Shown here piece after piece: positions 1-7,631 of a stretch of 59,849 bases of DNA. The position numbers were made by a program, and so were the translations under genes. The stretch covers positions 1 to 59,849 of the forward strand of contig JAJYIM010000006.1 of NCBI GenBank assembly GCA_021790115.1, in the 5' to 3' direction. The notes below the pieces were generated by a model. That model had not been told where the DNA came from and searched no databases. It worked only from the letters and a program-made list of their open reading frames with translations. How positions within the stretch are numbered: position 1 is the stretch's first letter; every line of letters starts with the position of its first letter. Source of the DNA: Actinomycetes bacterium (GTDB lineage Bacteria; Actinomycetota; Thermoleophilia; BMS3ABIN01).

Positions 1-123
1 CCAGAAAAAACGGCCGCTCGCTTCAGCGTAAAGAATACCTACTTCGTTCCTTCATCAATCACAGTCCTCTTTCTTTACGTCTTAGATAGGACTTTACTTA
101 TGCATGGATCAATAGTAGAATGC

Positions 124-405
124 CTAGACCGCATAATCAGCAGCCCGGGAAGGCTGTTCTTCCCGTTGACCCAGCTGCTGCTCTATCTCCGCCTCTTTTG
201 CGGCGGCTGCCTGTTTGCCGGCGTCAACCGCCAGCCTCAGTTTCTGCTGCCACTCACTCCCGGATTCCTTGAGCTCGGCAGGCAAATTCCCCAGCACATC
301 AACAACGTCCCTGCCGGTCTGCTGGCTCCGTTTTTGGGCGTAAATCACAGTTGCCGCCGTGGCGGCGGCCGCCAGCAGGCCCACGCTTGAGAAAAACTTT
401 CCCAT
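124..405 (-). CDS. YtxH-like small membrane-anchored protein
   Basis: A protein of about 93 residues. It has an N-terminal hydrophobic stretch (roughly residues 5-22, Ala/Val rich), then a charged helical tail rich in Ala, Glu, Gln and Lys. This layout matches YtxH/gas-vesicle-like stress proteins, which are anchored in the membrane with a cytoplasmic coiled tail. I start it at the internal ATG at 405 (MGKFFSSVG) because a GGGAGG-type ribosome site lies just upstream; an ATG 10 codons earlier would overlap the neighbouring gene. It follows the DUF948 gene by 2 bp, so the two are almost certainly co-transcribed. YtxH and DUF948 genes are commonly paired. Function is not established beyond family membership. 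Confidence 0.7.
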   Translation of the reverse strand: MGKFFSSVGLLAAAATAATVIYAQKRSQQTGRDVVDVLGNLPAELKESGSEWQQKLRLAVDAGKQAAAAKEAEIEQQLGQREEQPSRAADYAV

Positions 406-407
406 TT

Positions 408-776
408 TTACCGCCTCCCCCGCTGAGAGAGCCAAAGCGATGAAATCGCTCCCGAAACGCCGGCAGAGATCCCGGCAACTTTCTTGACCGGAGTTGTGAC
501 CGCAAGTTGCATTGCCCTGGTGGTAGATTCAACCCGGTCGGTGACATCGACAAGGGTTCCCATCATATCATCCGCTTTCCCCAACTGGCTGTTGACCTCA
601 TCCATCGTCACCTGCAGTCGTGACAGCAACGGAATTATTTCTTCGTCCAGTCTTTTTAAAAACGTGTTCATCCTGGCGAAAGTTCCGCCCACTTTTAAGA
701 GAACGTATGACAAGGCAAGGGCGGTGATAACGAGAAAAAAGCTCAGCGCCGCTTCCAGAATCGCTGTCCAGTCCAT
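408..776 (-). CDS. DUF948 family membrane protein
   Basis: A 122-residue protein. One transmembrane segment lies near the N-terminus (about residues 8-30), followed by a long amphipathic helical region with Asp/Glu and Leu heptads (about 35-95) and a short basic C-terminus ending SQRGRR. This is the usual architecture of DUF948 proteins, which resemble the membrane-anchored signalling part of chemotaxis receptors but lack the receptor tip. A GGGAGG ribosome site precedes the ATG at good spacing. It heads a two-gene unit with the YtxH-like gene. The biochemical role is unknown; an envelope-stress or scaffold role is only inferred. Confidence 0.75.
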   Translation of the reverse strand: MDWTAILEAALSFFLVITALALSYVLLKVGGTFARMNTFLKRLDEEIIPLLSRLQVTMDEVNSQLGKADDMMGTLVDVTDRVESTTRAMQLAVTTPVKKVAGISAGVSGAISSLWLSQRGRR

Positions 777-815
777 AAGGATGTTCCTCCCGCTTATTAA
801 AGGCGTAACGAACGT

Positions 816-824
816 ATCTTACCA
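816..824 (-). promoter_or_regulatory. Possible extended -10 promoter for the DUF948/YtxH pair
   Basis: Read on the minus strand, TGG-TAAGAT resembles an extended -10 element about 40 bp upstream of the DUF948 ATG. No good -35 is visible. Weak evidence; position and spacing are the main support. Confidence 0.25.
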
Positions 825-1081
825 CACTTAAAACGCCCTCTGGCACTTTCCCTCCGGCACAAACAACCGCCGGAACTCCTCTGGGTCTGGTGAAAATCAA
901 TATATACTTGATTTGCTATCAATGGAATAGGGAAAGCCGCTGGTTTGAACGTGGAAAAACCCTGATCATCTTGATAAGGCTTGCAAGAACCTTTATTGGG
1001 TTTTGACCAGAAGGCGCCGCCGGGCCGCGCCATGGAAAAGGGCGCAAACAGGATCGCAACGTTGCTGGAATTGACAGCAGC

Positions 1082-1126
1082 TTAGAGTCTATTTCGACAG
1101 GCAGTTCGTTGTCAGGCCGGCTGAGA
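1082..1126 (+). mobile_element. Half copy of the palindromic MITE-like repeat (subfamily B end)
   Basis: Starts TTAGAGTCTATTTCGACAGG and continues with GCAGTTCGTTGTCAGGCC. It matches the left arm of the full copy at 14932-15115 with several differences, and the matching right arm is missing. It lies about 25 bp beyond the mnmA stop codon, consistent with a decayed, one-ended element. Confidence 0.65.
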
Positions 1127-1149
1127 ATGTTTTGCCAGTGCGCCTGCGT

Positions 1150-2631
1150 TCAAGACAAAGTGGCGGATATGACCCCGCCGGCGACCACAACTTCACTTTT
1201 ATAGAACACGGCCGACTGTCCCGGGGCAACACCGTAGCCCGGCTTTTTAAGATCAGCCTTCCATATTCTGGCGCCTGGGCTCACGCGTGCCGGCTCCGCC
1301 GGTGAATTGTACCTCATCTGCAGCAACAGCTGCTGGCCTTCTTCAACAGCTGCAAATGAATTGACGTCGGAGATTTCAATGCTGCGCACGGCCAACTCGT
1401 CGCGGTGGCCCGCCACAACAAGGTTTTGCTCCGGCACCGTTTTTATCACATATAAAGCATCCCGGGCGCCGCCACCAAGGCCGCGCCTCTGGCCAACAGT
1501 ATAATCGTGATAACCTCCATGAGTACCGATCTTGTTCCCGTTTATGTCCACGATATCGCCCCGGCCCGGCAGTGCCGCCCGCCCCGCCTTGGCGCGCGAA
1601 CGGATAAAGCGTCGGTAATCTCCGTCCGGGATAAAACAAATATCCTGGCTCTCGGGACGGCCTGAGGCCGGCAGCCGCGCATTTCGGGCCAGTGCGCGGA
1701 CGCGGGGTTTTCTCATTTCTCCCAAAGGGAAGCTTAACTTCTTCAGATGTTCAGGCCCAATTCCCCAAAGCATGTAGGACTGGTCTTTGCCCGGATCTGC
1801 GCCCCGCGCCAGCAAGGGCCTTCCATCTTTTCTTACGATGCGGGCGTAGTGTCCCGTCGCCACCCGGGCGGCCCCGAGCCTGCCGGCCAGCTTCAGCAAG
1901 GCCGGGAAACGCAGGCGCCCATTGCAGCGAACGCACGGATTTGGCGTCCTGCCTTCAAGGTAATGACGGCTAAAGTCATCAACAACCTCCTTAAGAAACG
2001 CGTCAGAGAAATCAACAGTAAGATGAGGCAAACCGAGCCGGTGGCAGGTTTCGCGGGCGTCCAGAACAGCTTCTAAAGAGCAACAGCCACGTGCCGCGCC
2101 CGCGCCTTCGCCCGGCTCACTCCACAGCCTCATCGTGACGCCGATAACGTCGCCGCCGGCCTGCTTCTCCAGCAGGCAGGCAGCCGAGCTGTCAACACCG
2201 CCGCTCATGGCAACGAGCACGGCCTCCTCACGAATCCCGCCGGCAACAGGAAACGTTCCCTGCCTGATCGAGTCTCCCAGAGCTCTATGCAGCGCTTCTA
2301 TGGCAAAAGACGACGATACGTTTATGCTTTTAAGTAAAGTTCCGGAACGCGCCGGGCCCAGCCTCTCCATCAAGCTGGTCGCGGATAGGGCGGCCGCGCG
2401 CCGCCAGTGCCTACCTTTAATCATCTCCGTTAAAAGACTGCCGGCGGCTATAGCGGCGCTTGAGCCTGAAGCCAAAAATGTCGCCTCGCTGATGATTGGC
2501 CCTTCAAATTCAAGGAAAATGCTGATAAGGGCGCCGCAATTGTCGTCCCCGGCCTGCCCGCAGCCGTCAGCATGAGGCAGGCTGCCGGGGTTACGCGGAG
2601 ATCGAAGATGATCGAGCAGAGTCTTGTTCAC
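1150..2631 (-). CDS. mnmA: Fusion: IscU/NifU-like domain + tRNA 2-thiouridylase MnmA
   Basis: A 493-residue protein with two parts. Residues 1 to about 125 align with IscU/NifU Fe-S scaffolds (DHLRSPRNPG, AAIAAGSLLTEMIKG, IEALHRAL). Residues from about 135 are a complete MnmA, which makes the 2-thio group of s2U34 in tRNA. MnmA features are the PP-loop SGGVDSS, the catalytic NPCVRCN and the second cysteine in SQDICFIP. In the scaffold part only the first ligand cysteine (Cys32, NCGAL) remains; the positions of the second and third are Ser (SGSSAAIA; NVSSSFA). The domain therefore probably no longer builds clusters and may act as a sulfur-relay docking module. The start codon is GTG with a weak ribosome site. 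No cysteine desulfurase gene is adjacent. Confidence 0.9.
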   Translation of the reverse strand: MNKTLLDHLRSPRNPGSLPHADGCGQAGDDNCGALISIFLEFEGPIISEATFLASGSSAAIAAGSLLTEMIKGRHWRRAAALSATSLMERLGPARSGTLLKSINVSSSFAIEALHRALGDSIRQGTFPVAGGIREEAVLVAMSGGVDSSAACLLEKQAGGDVIGVTMRLWSEPGEGAGAARGCCSLEAVLDARETCHRLGLPHLTVDFSDAFLKEVVDDFSRHYLEGRTPNPCVRCNGRLRFPALLKLAGRLGAARVATGHYARIVRKDGRPLLARGADPGKDQSYMLWGIGPEHLKKLSFPLGEMRKPRVRALARNARLPASGRPESQDICFIPDGDYRRFIRSRAKAGRAALPGRGDIVDINGNKIGTHGGYHDYTVGQRRGLGGGARDALYVIKTVPEQNLVVAGHRDELAVRSIEISDVNSFAAVEEGQQLLLQMRYNSPAEPARVSPGARIWKADLKKPGYGVAPGQSAVFYKSEVVVAGGVISATLS

Positions 2632-2664
2632 GGTCGCTTGATTGAGAGGCTGTCCTTGACAAAC

Positions 2665-2789
2665 GGCAGGCTTTGACAGACGACAGGCTTTCCGGCAGAT
2701 GGCAGGCTTTTAACCTGTCTTTGGGAGGTTTCATCTGCGTACACCATCTGCGCACACGCCCGATCCCTGCACAGGCTAAAAGCCTGTGC
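2665..2789. repeat. CAGGCTTT direct repeats and a 9-bp hairpin
   Basis: CAGGCTTT occurs three times at 17-19 bp spacing (about 2667, 2684, 2703). The region closes with a 9-bp inverted repeat GCACAGGCT-AAA-AGCCTGTGC at 2769-2789, immediately beyond the stop codon of the thioredoxin-like gene. No T-run follows the hairpin on either strand, so it is not a classical terminator. It may be a small REP-like repeat that protects the mRNA 3' end. Confidence 0.5.
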
Positions 2790-3308
2790 CTACCTTAATA
2801 TTTCTGATATTCCCTGCTGCAATGATTTGTCATCCACATAGCCGGTCCATGCCCGTTGCACTTTGGCCTGCTTGTTTATCATGATCACGCTTGGCGTGGC
2901 GTTGACCTTAAGCAGCGTCATTAAATCGCCATATTTATTCCCGTCCGAAAAGAAATAATCATAAAAATCTGCCTGGCCCTGGTAGCGGCTTTCGATGGCG
3001 GACATTGACGAACGCACCTGGTCGTCATCTGCAGAACCAATCATGTAAAAAAATACAACCACCGGCCGCCGGTAGTTGAGGGACGCGCGAAAGTCCTGTG
3101 GCGACTGGTTTGTAGGAATAATAACCTGGCCAATAAGCTGCTCCGGCTTGGCCGACGCCGCGACGCCGACAGCCTGGACCGTGGTTGCCGCACCCATGGC
3201 GATGGCGGCTTGAGACCCGGCTTGCTGACCGCCTCCACAGGCGCTAAATAAAAAAGCCGTCAGCACCAGGAGCAGCACTGAGGCCGTAATCTTCAGGAGT
3301 TTGGTCAT
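2790..3308 (-). CDS. Thioredoxin-fold lipoprotein lacking the CxxC motif
   Basis: A 172-residue protein. It has a lipoprotein signal peptide with the lipobox LFSAC (Cys24), a low-complexity Ala/Gly linker, then a thioredoxin-like domain (about 75-170): RPVVVFFYMIGSADDDQ where the active site should be, the cis-Pro segment NATPSVIMIN, and a final helix. The CxxC is absent, so a thiol-disulfide role is unlikely; binding or chaperoning is an inference. GGAGG lies 10 nt before the ATG. The gene begins just after the 6S-like RNA and may share its transcription. A hairpin follows its stop codon. Confidence 0.75.
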   Translation of the reverse strand: MTKLLKITASVLLLVLTAFLFSACGGGQQAGSQAAIAMGAATTVQAVGVAASAKPEQLIGQVIIPTNQSPQDFRASLNYRRPVVVFFYMIGSADDDQVRSSMSAIESRYQGQADFYDYFFSDGNKYGDLMTLLKVNATPSVIMINKQAKVQRAWTGYVDDKSLQQGISEILR

Positions 3309-3331
3309 CTAAGCCATGCCTCCAAAATAAA

Positions 3332-3481
3332 GCTCCACCCTGCCGTGTCCGCCCATTTATTGAACCTGCTCCAGCAGGTGGGTGCCCGCTCCCCAGCTAC
3401 CCTCAGATAGCGGGGGAAGACTAAGCTCCCGTACACAATATGTTGGCTCAATAAAGTTACAGATCACGCACAAGGTCGAGC
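3332..3481 (-). ncRNA. ssrS: 6S-like RNA (ssrS candidate)
   Basis: A transcript of about 150 nt can be drawn on the minus strand, directly downstream of aspS, a location known for 6S RNA in several Gram-positive bacteria. A terminal stem pairs GCTCGACCTTGTGCGTG with CACGGCAGGGTGGAGC, with a few wobbles and mismatches. Inside it CTTTATTGAGCC pairs with GGTTCAATAAA. A small hairpin ACCTGCT-GG-AGCAGGT lies on the 3' side of the central bubble and an apical hairpin CCCCGCTA...TAGCTGGGG closes the rod. This closed-rod, central-bubble shape with a 3'-side hairpin is the 6S hallmark. TTTATTTT right after the closing stem gives an end signal. 6S RNA binds RNA polymerase holoenzyme and mimics an open promoter. 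Confidence 0.72.
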
Positions 3482-3487
3482 AAGACA

Positions 3488-3517
3488 ATACTATCACATG
3501 CCCTTATTCTTCGGCAA
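3488..3517 (-). promoter_or_regulatory. Promoter of the 6S-like RNA
   Basis: On the minus strand TTGCCG, 18 nt, then TAGTAT, followed 7 nt later by the G (3481) that begins the predicted closing stem. The agreement between promoter position and structure boundary supports both calls. Confidence 0.6.
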
Positions 3518-3613
3518 CAGGTAATTAATCCCTCCGAAAACATTTTTTCGTGCGCGTAAAGGTGGCGTCCTAAAGGCGAGCCTGTGCAAACACCGGCAGC
3601 ACCGGCAGCCATC

Positions 3614-5362
3614 TTACTGCTTCAGCCCGAGCTCTTTTAACTGCCCAGGGTCAATCCCGGCGGGCGCGCCCGTCAGCGGGCAGCCGCCGCTTTGAGTCTT
3701 GGGAAATGCTATCACGTCACGGATTGTTGCAAGCCCCGCCATCAGCATCACCAGCCGATCCAGGCCAAACGCAAGCCCGCCATGCGGCGGCGCCCCGTAC
3801 CTGAGCGCATCCAGCAAAAAACCAAAATCAGATTCCATCTTGTGACTCTCGTGGCCGAGCACTGACAAGACTTTACGTTGCAAGCCGGCTTGATGGATGC
3901 GCAGGCCTCCGCTGGCAATCTCCACGCCGTTTAGCACCAGGTCAAAGAGGCTGCCGCGCACCTTAAGCGGCTCTTTATCAATATAGTCAAGTGTATCCTC
4001 GGTTGGCAACGTGAAAGGATGATGCTCCGCGGCAATGTCGCCGGTCTCTTCATCCAGCTTGAACATCGGAAAACCGGTCACCCAAAGAAAGCTCCAGCCT
4101 TCGCCGGCAAGTTTCAGCTCACGCGCCAGACGGCTACGCAGTGCGCCCAGCACTAGCGCCACCACCAGAACCTGGTCGGCCACAAACAAGATGAGGTCGC
4201 CCTCCCGGGAGCCAGTCTCATCCAAAACACGTTCGCTTTCTTCAATTGAGAGAAACTTGGCAATCGGAGAAGTGACCTTCCCGCCTCCATGAACGTAAAG
4301 GTAGGCAAGGCCCCTGGCGCCTGATGAAATGGCAAAATCTGTCAGTTCATCAACCTGGCGCCGGGAAAAGGCTGCCCCTCCCGGCACCCTTAAGGCCCTG
4401 ATGGCGCCGCCGTTTTCCAAAGCCCTGGCAAAAACAGCAAATTTTGTGCCGGCAAATACACTGGAAATTTCGGTGATGGGAAGATCAAAGCGCAGGTCCG
4501 GCTTATCTGAGCCATATTTAAGCAAGGCTTCGTCGTACGTCAGCCGGGCGAATGGGCAGTTCAGGCCGGCGCCCAAGACAGAACCAAAAAGATCTGCCAA
4601 TAACTCCTCGATGAGGTCCATCATCTCGGCAACGGACATAAAGGACATTTCCATGTCAATCTGAGTGTGTTCCGGCTGGCGGTCCGCCCGCAGGTCTTCA
4701 TCGCGGAAAGCATGCGCAAACTGGTAATACCTGTCGAGGCCGGCGATCATGAGGAGTTGTTTGAACAGCTGCGGCGACTGAGGCAGGGCATAAAACTTTT
4801 TTTGCTTAAGACGTGCCGGCACCAGAAAATCGCGGGCGCCTTCCGGCGTGCTCTTGGTAAGCACCGGAGTTTCAACCTCGACAAACTCATGGCCGTCAAG
4901 AAAGCGGCGGACCCGCCGCTTAACCTGATGGCGGAGGAGGAGATTATCCAGCATCTCCCGGCGGCGCAGATCAAGATACCTGTATTTAAGCCTTAGCACT
5001 TCATCCACTTCCTCCGGCTCGTCAATGCTAAAAGGCGGAGTTTCAGCACGGTTGAGGATCGTTACCGCTGTAACATTCACCTCCACGTCTCCCGTAGGCA
5101 GGTCTGGGTTGACAGTCTCGGGCGAACGCCGCACGACGGCGCCGTTTATTTCGATGACGTCCTCGGGACGCAGCGAATGACCGGTCCGGTGCGCACCCCC
5201 TGAACGGCCGGGATCAAAAACAAGCTGCACCAGGCCGCTGACATCGCGAAGATCAATGAAAATGAGGCCGCCATGATCGCGCCGGCGGTGCACCCATCCA
5301 CAAAGAACGACCTGTTCGTCCTGGTCTTTCGTTGTCAATTTGCCACAGTAGTGTGTTCGCAT
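3614..5362 (-). CDS. aspS: Aspartyl-tRNA synthetase
   Basis: A 582-residue class II synthetase that charges tRNA with aspartate. The N-terminal OB-fold anticodon-binding domain is seen at about residues 1-105 (CGWVHRRRDHGGLIFIDLRD). The catalytic core contains FRDEDLRADRQPEHTQIDME, the bacterial GAD insertion lies in the middle, and motif 3 GLAFGLDRL plus FPKTQSGGCPLTGAP close the protein. Full length for the bacterial type. It lies downstream of hisS in the same direction; the 151-bp gap holds a short MITE and a heptad-like stretch. Whether it also charges tRNA-Asn cannot be decided here. Confidence 0.97.
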   Translation of the reverse strand: MRTHYCGKLTTKDQDEQVVLCGWVHRRRDHGGLIFIDLRDVSGLVQLVFDPGRSGGAHRTGHSLRPEDVIEINGAVVRRSPETVNPDLPTGDVEVNVTAVTILNRAETPPFSIDEPEEVDEVLRLKYRYLDLRRREMLDNLLLRHQVKRRVRRFLDGHEFVEVETPVLTKSTPEGARDFLVPARLKQKKFYALPQSPQLFKQLLMIAGLDRYYQFAHAFRDEDLRADRQPEHTQIDMEMSFMSVAEMMDLIEELLADLFGSVLGAGLNCPFARLTYDEALLKYGSDKPDLRFDLPITEISSVFAGTKFAVFARALENGGAIRALRVPGGAAFSRRQVDELTDFAISSGARGLAYLYVHGGGKVTSPIAKFLSIEESERVLDETGSREGDLILFVADQVLVVALVLGALRSRLARELKLAGEGWSFLWVTGFPMFKLDEETGDIAAEHHPFTLPTEDTLDYIDKEPLKVRGSLFDLVLNGVEIASGGLRIHQAGLQRKVLSVLGHESHKMESDFGFLLDALRYGAPPHGGLAFGLDRLVMLMAGLATIRDVIAFPKTQSGGCPLTGAPAGIDPGQLKELGLKQ

Positions 5363-5369
5363 GATCAGA

Positions 5370-5398
5370 AGTTAAAGTTTCGAGTTTCCGTTTGCCAG
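5370..5398. repeat. Short degenerate heptad stretch upstream of aspS
   Basis: TTTCGAG TTTCCGT follows the 7-bp pattern seen in other gaps of this window. Only about three poor units; it lies between the aspS start and the short MITE. Confidence 0.35.
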
Positions 5399-5406
5399 AT
5401 ATGCTT

Positions 5407-5477
5407 GGAATCTATCTCAAAAGGCCGTTCGTAGCGAGGCTGAGCGCAGCAGAATATGCCTTTTGAGATAGATTCTT
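5407..5477 (+). mobile_element. Short MITE-like palindromic repeat
   Basis: About 70 bp bounded by GAATCTATCTCAAAAGGC and its inverted partner GCCTTTTGAGATAGATTC. The interior keeps only GTTCGTAGCGAGGC and CGCAGCAGAATAT, so the central part of the full-length element has been deleted. It lies in the hisS-aspS gap and would be transcribed with them. Confidence 0.85.
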
Positions 5478-5513
5478 AGGATTACCCTGTATTTTACGCC
5501 CAGCCTGTATTAA

Positions 5514-6791
5514 TTATTGGCAATTCCGTGCCTCAATTCTTTCCAGCAGCCACGCCGGCAGCTCGGCAAACAATACAGCGTGCTGCTTGCCGCTGCCCAT
5601 ATCCCTCACGGTTGCCCGGCCGGCAGCGATCTCATTTTCACCGATAATAACAGCAAAACGGCTCCCCAGGCGATCCGCCTGCTTCATCTGCCCCTTTGCC
5701 TTACGGCCGGCATAATCAATGTCCACGGCGATATCCAGCCGGCGCAGGCGGCTGAGCTGCTTAACCGCCATTTCCCGCGCCTGGCTGCCGAGGCCAATGA
5801 TGAAAACGTCGATGACCGCTGCTTCCGGCGCCACATCGGCGGACTTTAACGCCAGCACAATCCTTTCCAGACCCGTGCCAAAACCGGCCGCCGGTGTGGC
5901 CGGCCCGCCTATCTCTGCAACCAGCCCATCATAGCGGCCGCCGCCGCCAATTCCTTTCTGGGCGCCCAAGCGGGCGCACTCAAACTCAAAGGTTGTGCGT
6001 GTGTAATAGTCGAAGCCGCGCACCAACGTTCCGTCAATGCGGTAGCCGGTCTGGAACAAGTCAAGCAGCCTTCTGACGCTGTCAAAATGCAGTTGGCATT
6101 CATGACATAGATTGTCAACAAGCAGGGGAGCGCCCTTAAGCAAAGCCAGGCAACTTTCATGCTTGCAGTCAAAAACGCGCAAAGGGTTGATGCTGACCCG
6201 TTCCTGGCAGTCCCGGCAGAGCCCGGGCAGAACCGAAGCCAGGAAACTGCTGAGCTTGCGCGCATATGCGGGCCGGCAGTTGCCATCGCCCATGCTGCTC
6301 AACCTTAGCTCCACCTCCGGCACGCCCAGGGCTTCGTACAAACTGGCAAACATCATGATCAATTCCACATCCAAAGCCGGGTCGTCGGAACCGATTGCTT
6401 CTGCGCCCAGCTGATAGTGCTCGCGGAACCGGCCCGCCTGCGGCCGTTCGAAGCGGAACATCCGCTCGTAGTACCAAAGCTTAACCGGCTGCGGCAGCTT
6501 GTGCATGCCGTGCTGAATGTACGCCCGAGCCACAGGGGCCGTGCCTTCCGGCTTCAGGGTGAGGCTTCTTCCCCCCTTGTCGGTGAAAGTGTACATCTCC
6601 TTGCGGACGATGTCCGAAGAGAGACCGACTCCTCTCTCAAACAATGAGGTGTCTTCAAAGGTTGGCGTGCAAATGCGCCCGTAACCGGCAGCCTGAAAAA
6701 TGCGCCGGGCCGCCGTAATTACCGCCTCCCGGAGCGGCTGGTCCGGGGGAAGCACGTCATATGTCCCCTTGGGGCCCTGCACCACTACCAA
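5514..6791 (-). CDS. hisS: Histidyl-tRNA synthetase
   Basis: A 425-residue class II synthetase. Motif 2 region MFRFERPQAGRFREHYQLG, histidine signature LVRGFDYYTRTTFEF and GGGGRYDGL are present, and the C-terminal anticodon-binding domain runs from about residue 325. Four cysteines in the insertion (CRDCQERV, CHECQ) could bind a metal. The frame overlaps the stop of the upstream metallo-hydrolase. The start is ambiguous among TTG and two GTG codons at the N-terminus (LVVVQGPKG), all in the overlap, implying translational coupling. The gloB-like/hisS/aspS order is common in Gram-positives. Confidence 0.97.
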   Translation of the reverse strand: MVVVQGPKGTYDVLPPDQPLREAVITAARRIFQAAGYGRICTPTFEDTSLFERGVGLSSDIVRKEMYTFTDKGGRSLTLKPEGTAPVARAYIQHGMHKLPQPVKLWYYERMFRFERPQAGRFREHYQLGAEAIGSDDPALDVELIMMFASLYEALGVPEVELRLSSMGDGNCRPAYARKLSSFLASVLPGLCRDCQERVSINPLRVFDCKHESCLALLKGAPLLVDNLCHECQLHFDSVRRLLDLFQTGYRIDGTLVRGFDYYTRTTFEFECARLGAQKGIGGGGRYDGLVAEIGGPATPAAGFGTGLERIVLALKSADVAPEAAVIDVFIIGLGSQAREMAVKQLSRLRRLDIAVDIDYAGRKAKGQMKQADRLGSRFAVIIGENEIAAGRATVRDMGSGKQHAVLFAELPAWLLERIEARNCQ

Positions 6792-7492
6792 TCCAGGTCG
6801 GCCAGGAAAATATTGTTCTCTTTTTCCTGTTTGAGTGTGGTAGCGTTGCCATGACCGGGATAAACCATGGTATCCGGAGGAAACATTGAAACCAGTTTTT
6901 TCACCGAGGCGGCCAGCTGCTCAAAAGAGCCGCCGGGAAGGTCGGTACGGCCCACCGACCCGTGAAAAAGAAGGTCGCCCGGGAAGAGGGCGCCGCCGGT
7001 AAAATAAGTTAGCGAACCAGGCGAGTGGCCCGGCGTCGCCACCACCGCCACGGTCAGGCCGGCAAAGCCGGCGCTGTCCCCGTCGCTCAAGATCCTGTCC
7101 ACCTTGGCCGGAGTCACTTTGGGCATGCCCGGGAACAAGGAATATATTTCCGGACTGACAAGCACTTCTCCTGCCTCGGCGCTGGCGCAGATCGGAGCAC
7201 CGGTGGCCGCCGCCAGCTCCGGCGCCGCCGCCAGGTGATCGGCATGGCCGTGTGTAATAAAAATAGCATTAATATCAACACCGGCGTCGCCGGCGATCTC
7301 CATGATAAGTTCCGGATCACCGCCGGGATCAATGACGATGCCGGCGCCGTCTTCATAGACCAGGTAAAAGTTTGCCTGCAGCGGGCCTGCCGGCCTTGTT
7401 TCAATTTTAACGCCGATAGAACGCCTCCAAACAATTGGTGTTAAAAAGCCAGCTAAAGCTAACAAATTCGCCACAGATGGACAAGAAACCAA
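6785..7492 (-). CDS. MBL-fold hydrolase (glyoxalase II-like)
   Basis: Metallo-beta-lactamase fold with the binuclear zinc motif THGHADH, a downstream His in TPGHSPGSL, the Asp in FPGDLLF and the last His in YPGHGNATTL. These suit the short hydroxyacylglutathione hydrolase-like family that precedes hisS in many Gram-positives; substrates are usually unknown. As drawn it has 235 residues, about 25 more than usual. Translation may begin later, near GGAGG at about 7425, but no ATG/GTG/TTG fits well there. It overlaps hisS at its 3' end. Confidence 0.88.
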   Translation of the reverse strand: MVSCPSVANLLALAGFLTPIVWRRSIGVKIETRPAGPLQANFYLVYEDGAGIVIDPGGDPELIMEIAGDAGVDINAIFITHGHADHLAAAPELAAATGAPICASAEAGEVLVSPEIYSLFPGMPKVTPAKVDRILSDGDSAGFAGLTVAVVATPGHSPGSLTYFTGGALFPGDLLFHGSVGRTDLPGGSFEQLAASVKKLVSMFPPDTMVYPGHGNATTLKQEKENNIFLADLDW

Positions 7493-7518
7493 AAAAGGCT
7501 TGATTTTGAAATTTGGTT

Positions 7519-7548
7519 TTATCCATTATCTGGAATCCGGCATCCGCT
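7519..7548. repeat. Heptad repeat stretch (ATCCGGC type)
   Basis: ATCCATT ATCTGGA then ATCCGGC ATCCGCT: four degenerate 7-bp units, ending where the short MITE at 7551 begins. Confidence 0.55.
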
Positions 7549-7550
7549 TC

Positions 7551-7629
7551 AGAATCTATCGCAAAAGACTGTTCGCAGCGAGGCCTTTGCAGCCGGCCGC
7601 AGCAGAATATACATTTTGAGATAGATTCT
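7551..7629 (+). mobile_element. Short MITE-like palindromic repeat beside the deoB stop
   Basis: About 79 bp, AGAATCTATCGCAAAAG to CATTTTGAGATAGATTCT. It retains GTTCGCAGCGAGGC and TTTGCAGCCGGCCGC but lacks the central hairpin. It ends 2 bp before the deoB stop codon. Confidence 0.85.
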
Positions 7630-7631
7630 TA

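Larger units (their letters stand above)
777..1149. other. Intergenic region, 373 bp
   Basis: I find no convincing gene here. It separates mnmA from the DUF948/YtxH pair. It contains a possible promoter close to the DUF948 start and a half copy of the palindromic repeat family at 1082-1126. The remainder shows nothing I can name; the open frames crossing it have no coding character. Confidence 0.6.

Noticed and set aside
797-1033. 78-codon minus-strand ORF in the 777-1149 gap
   Set aside because: No ribosome site, basic random-like composition and partial overlap with the promoter region of the DUF948 gene.
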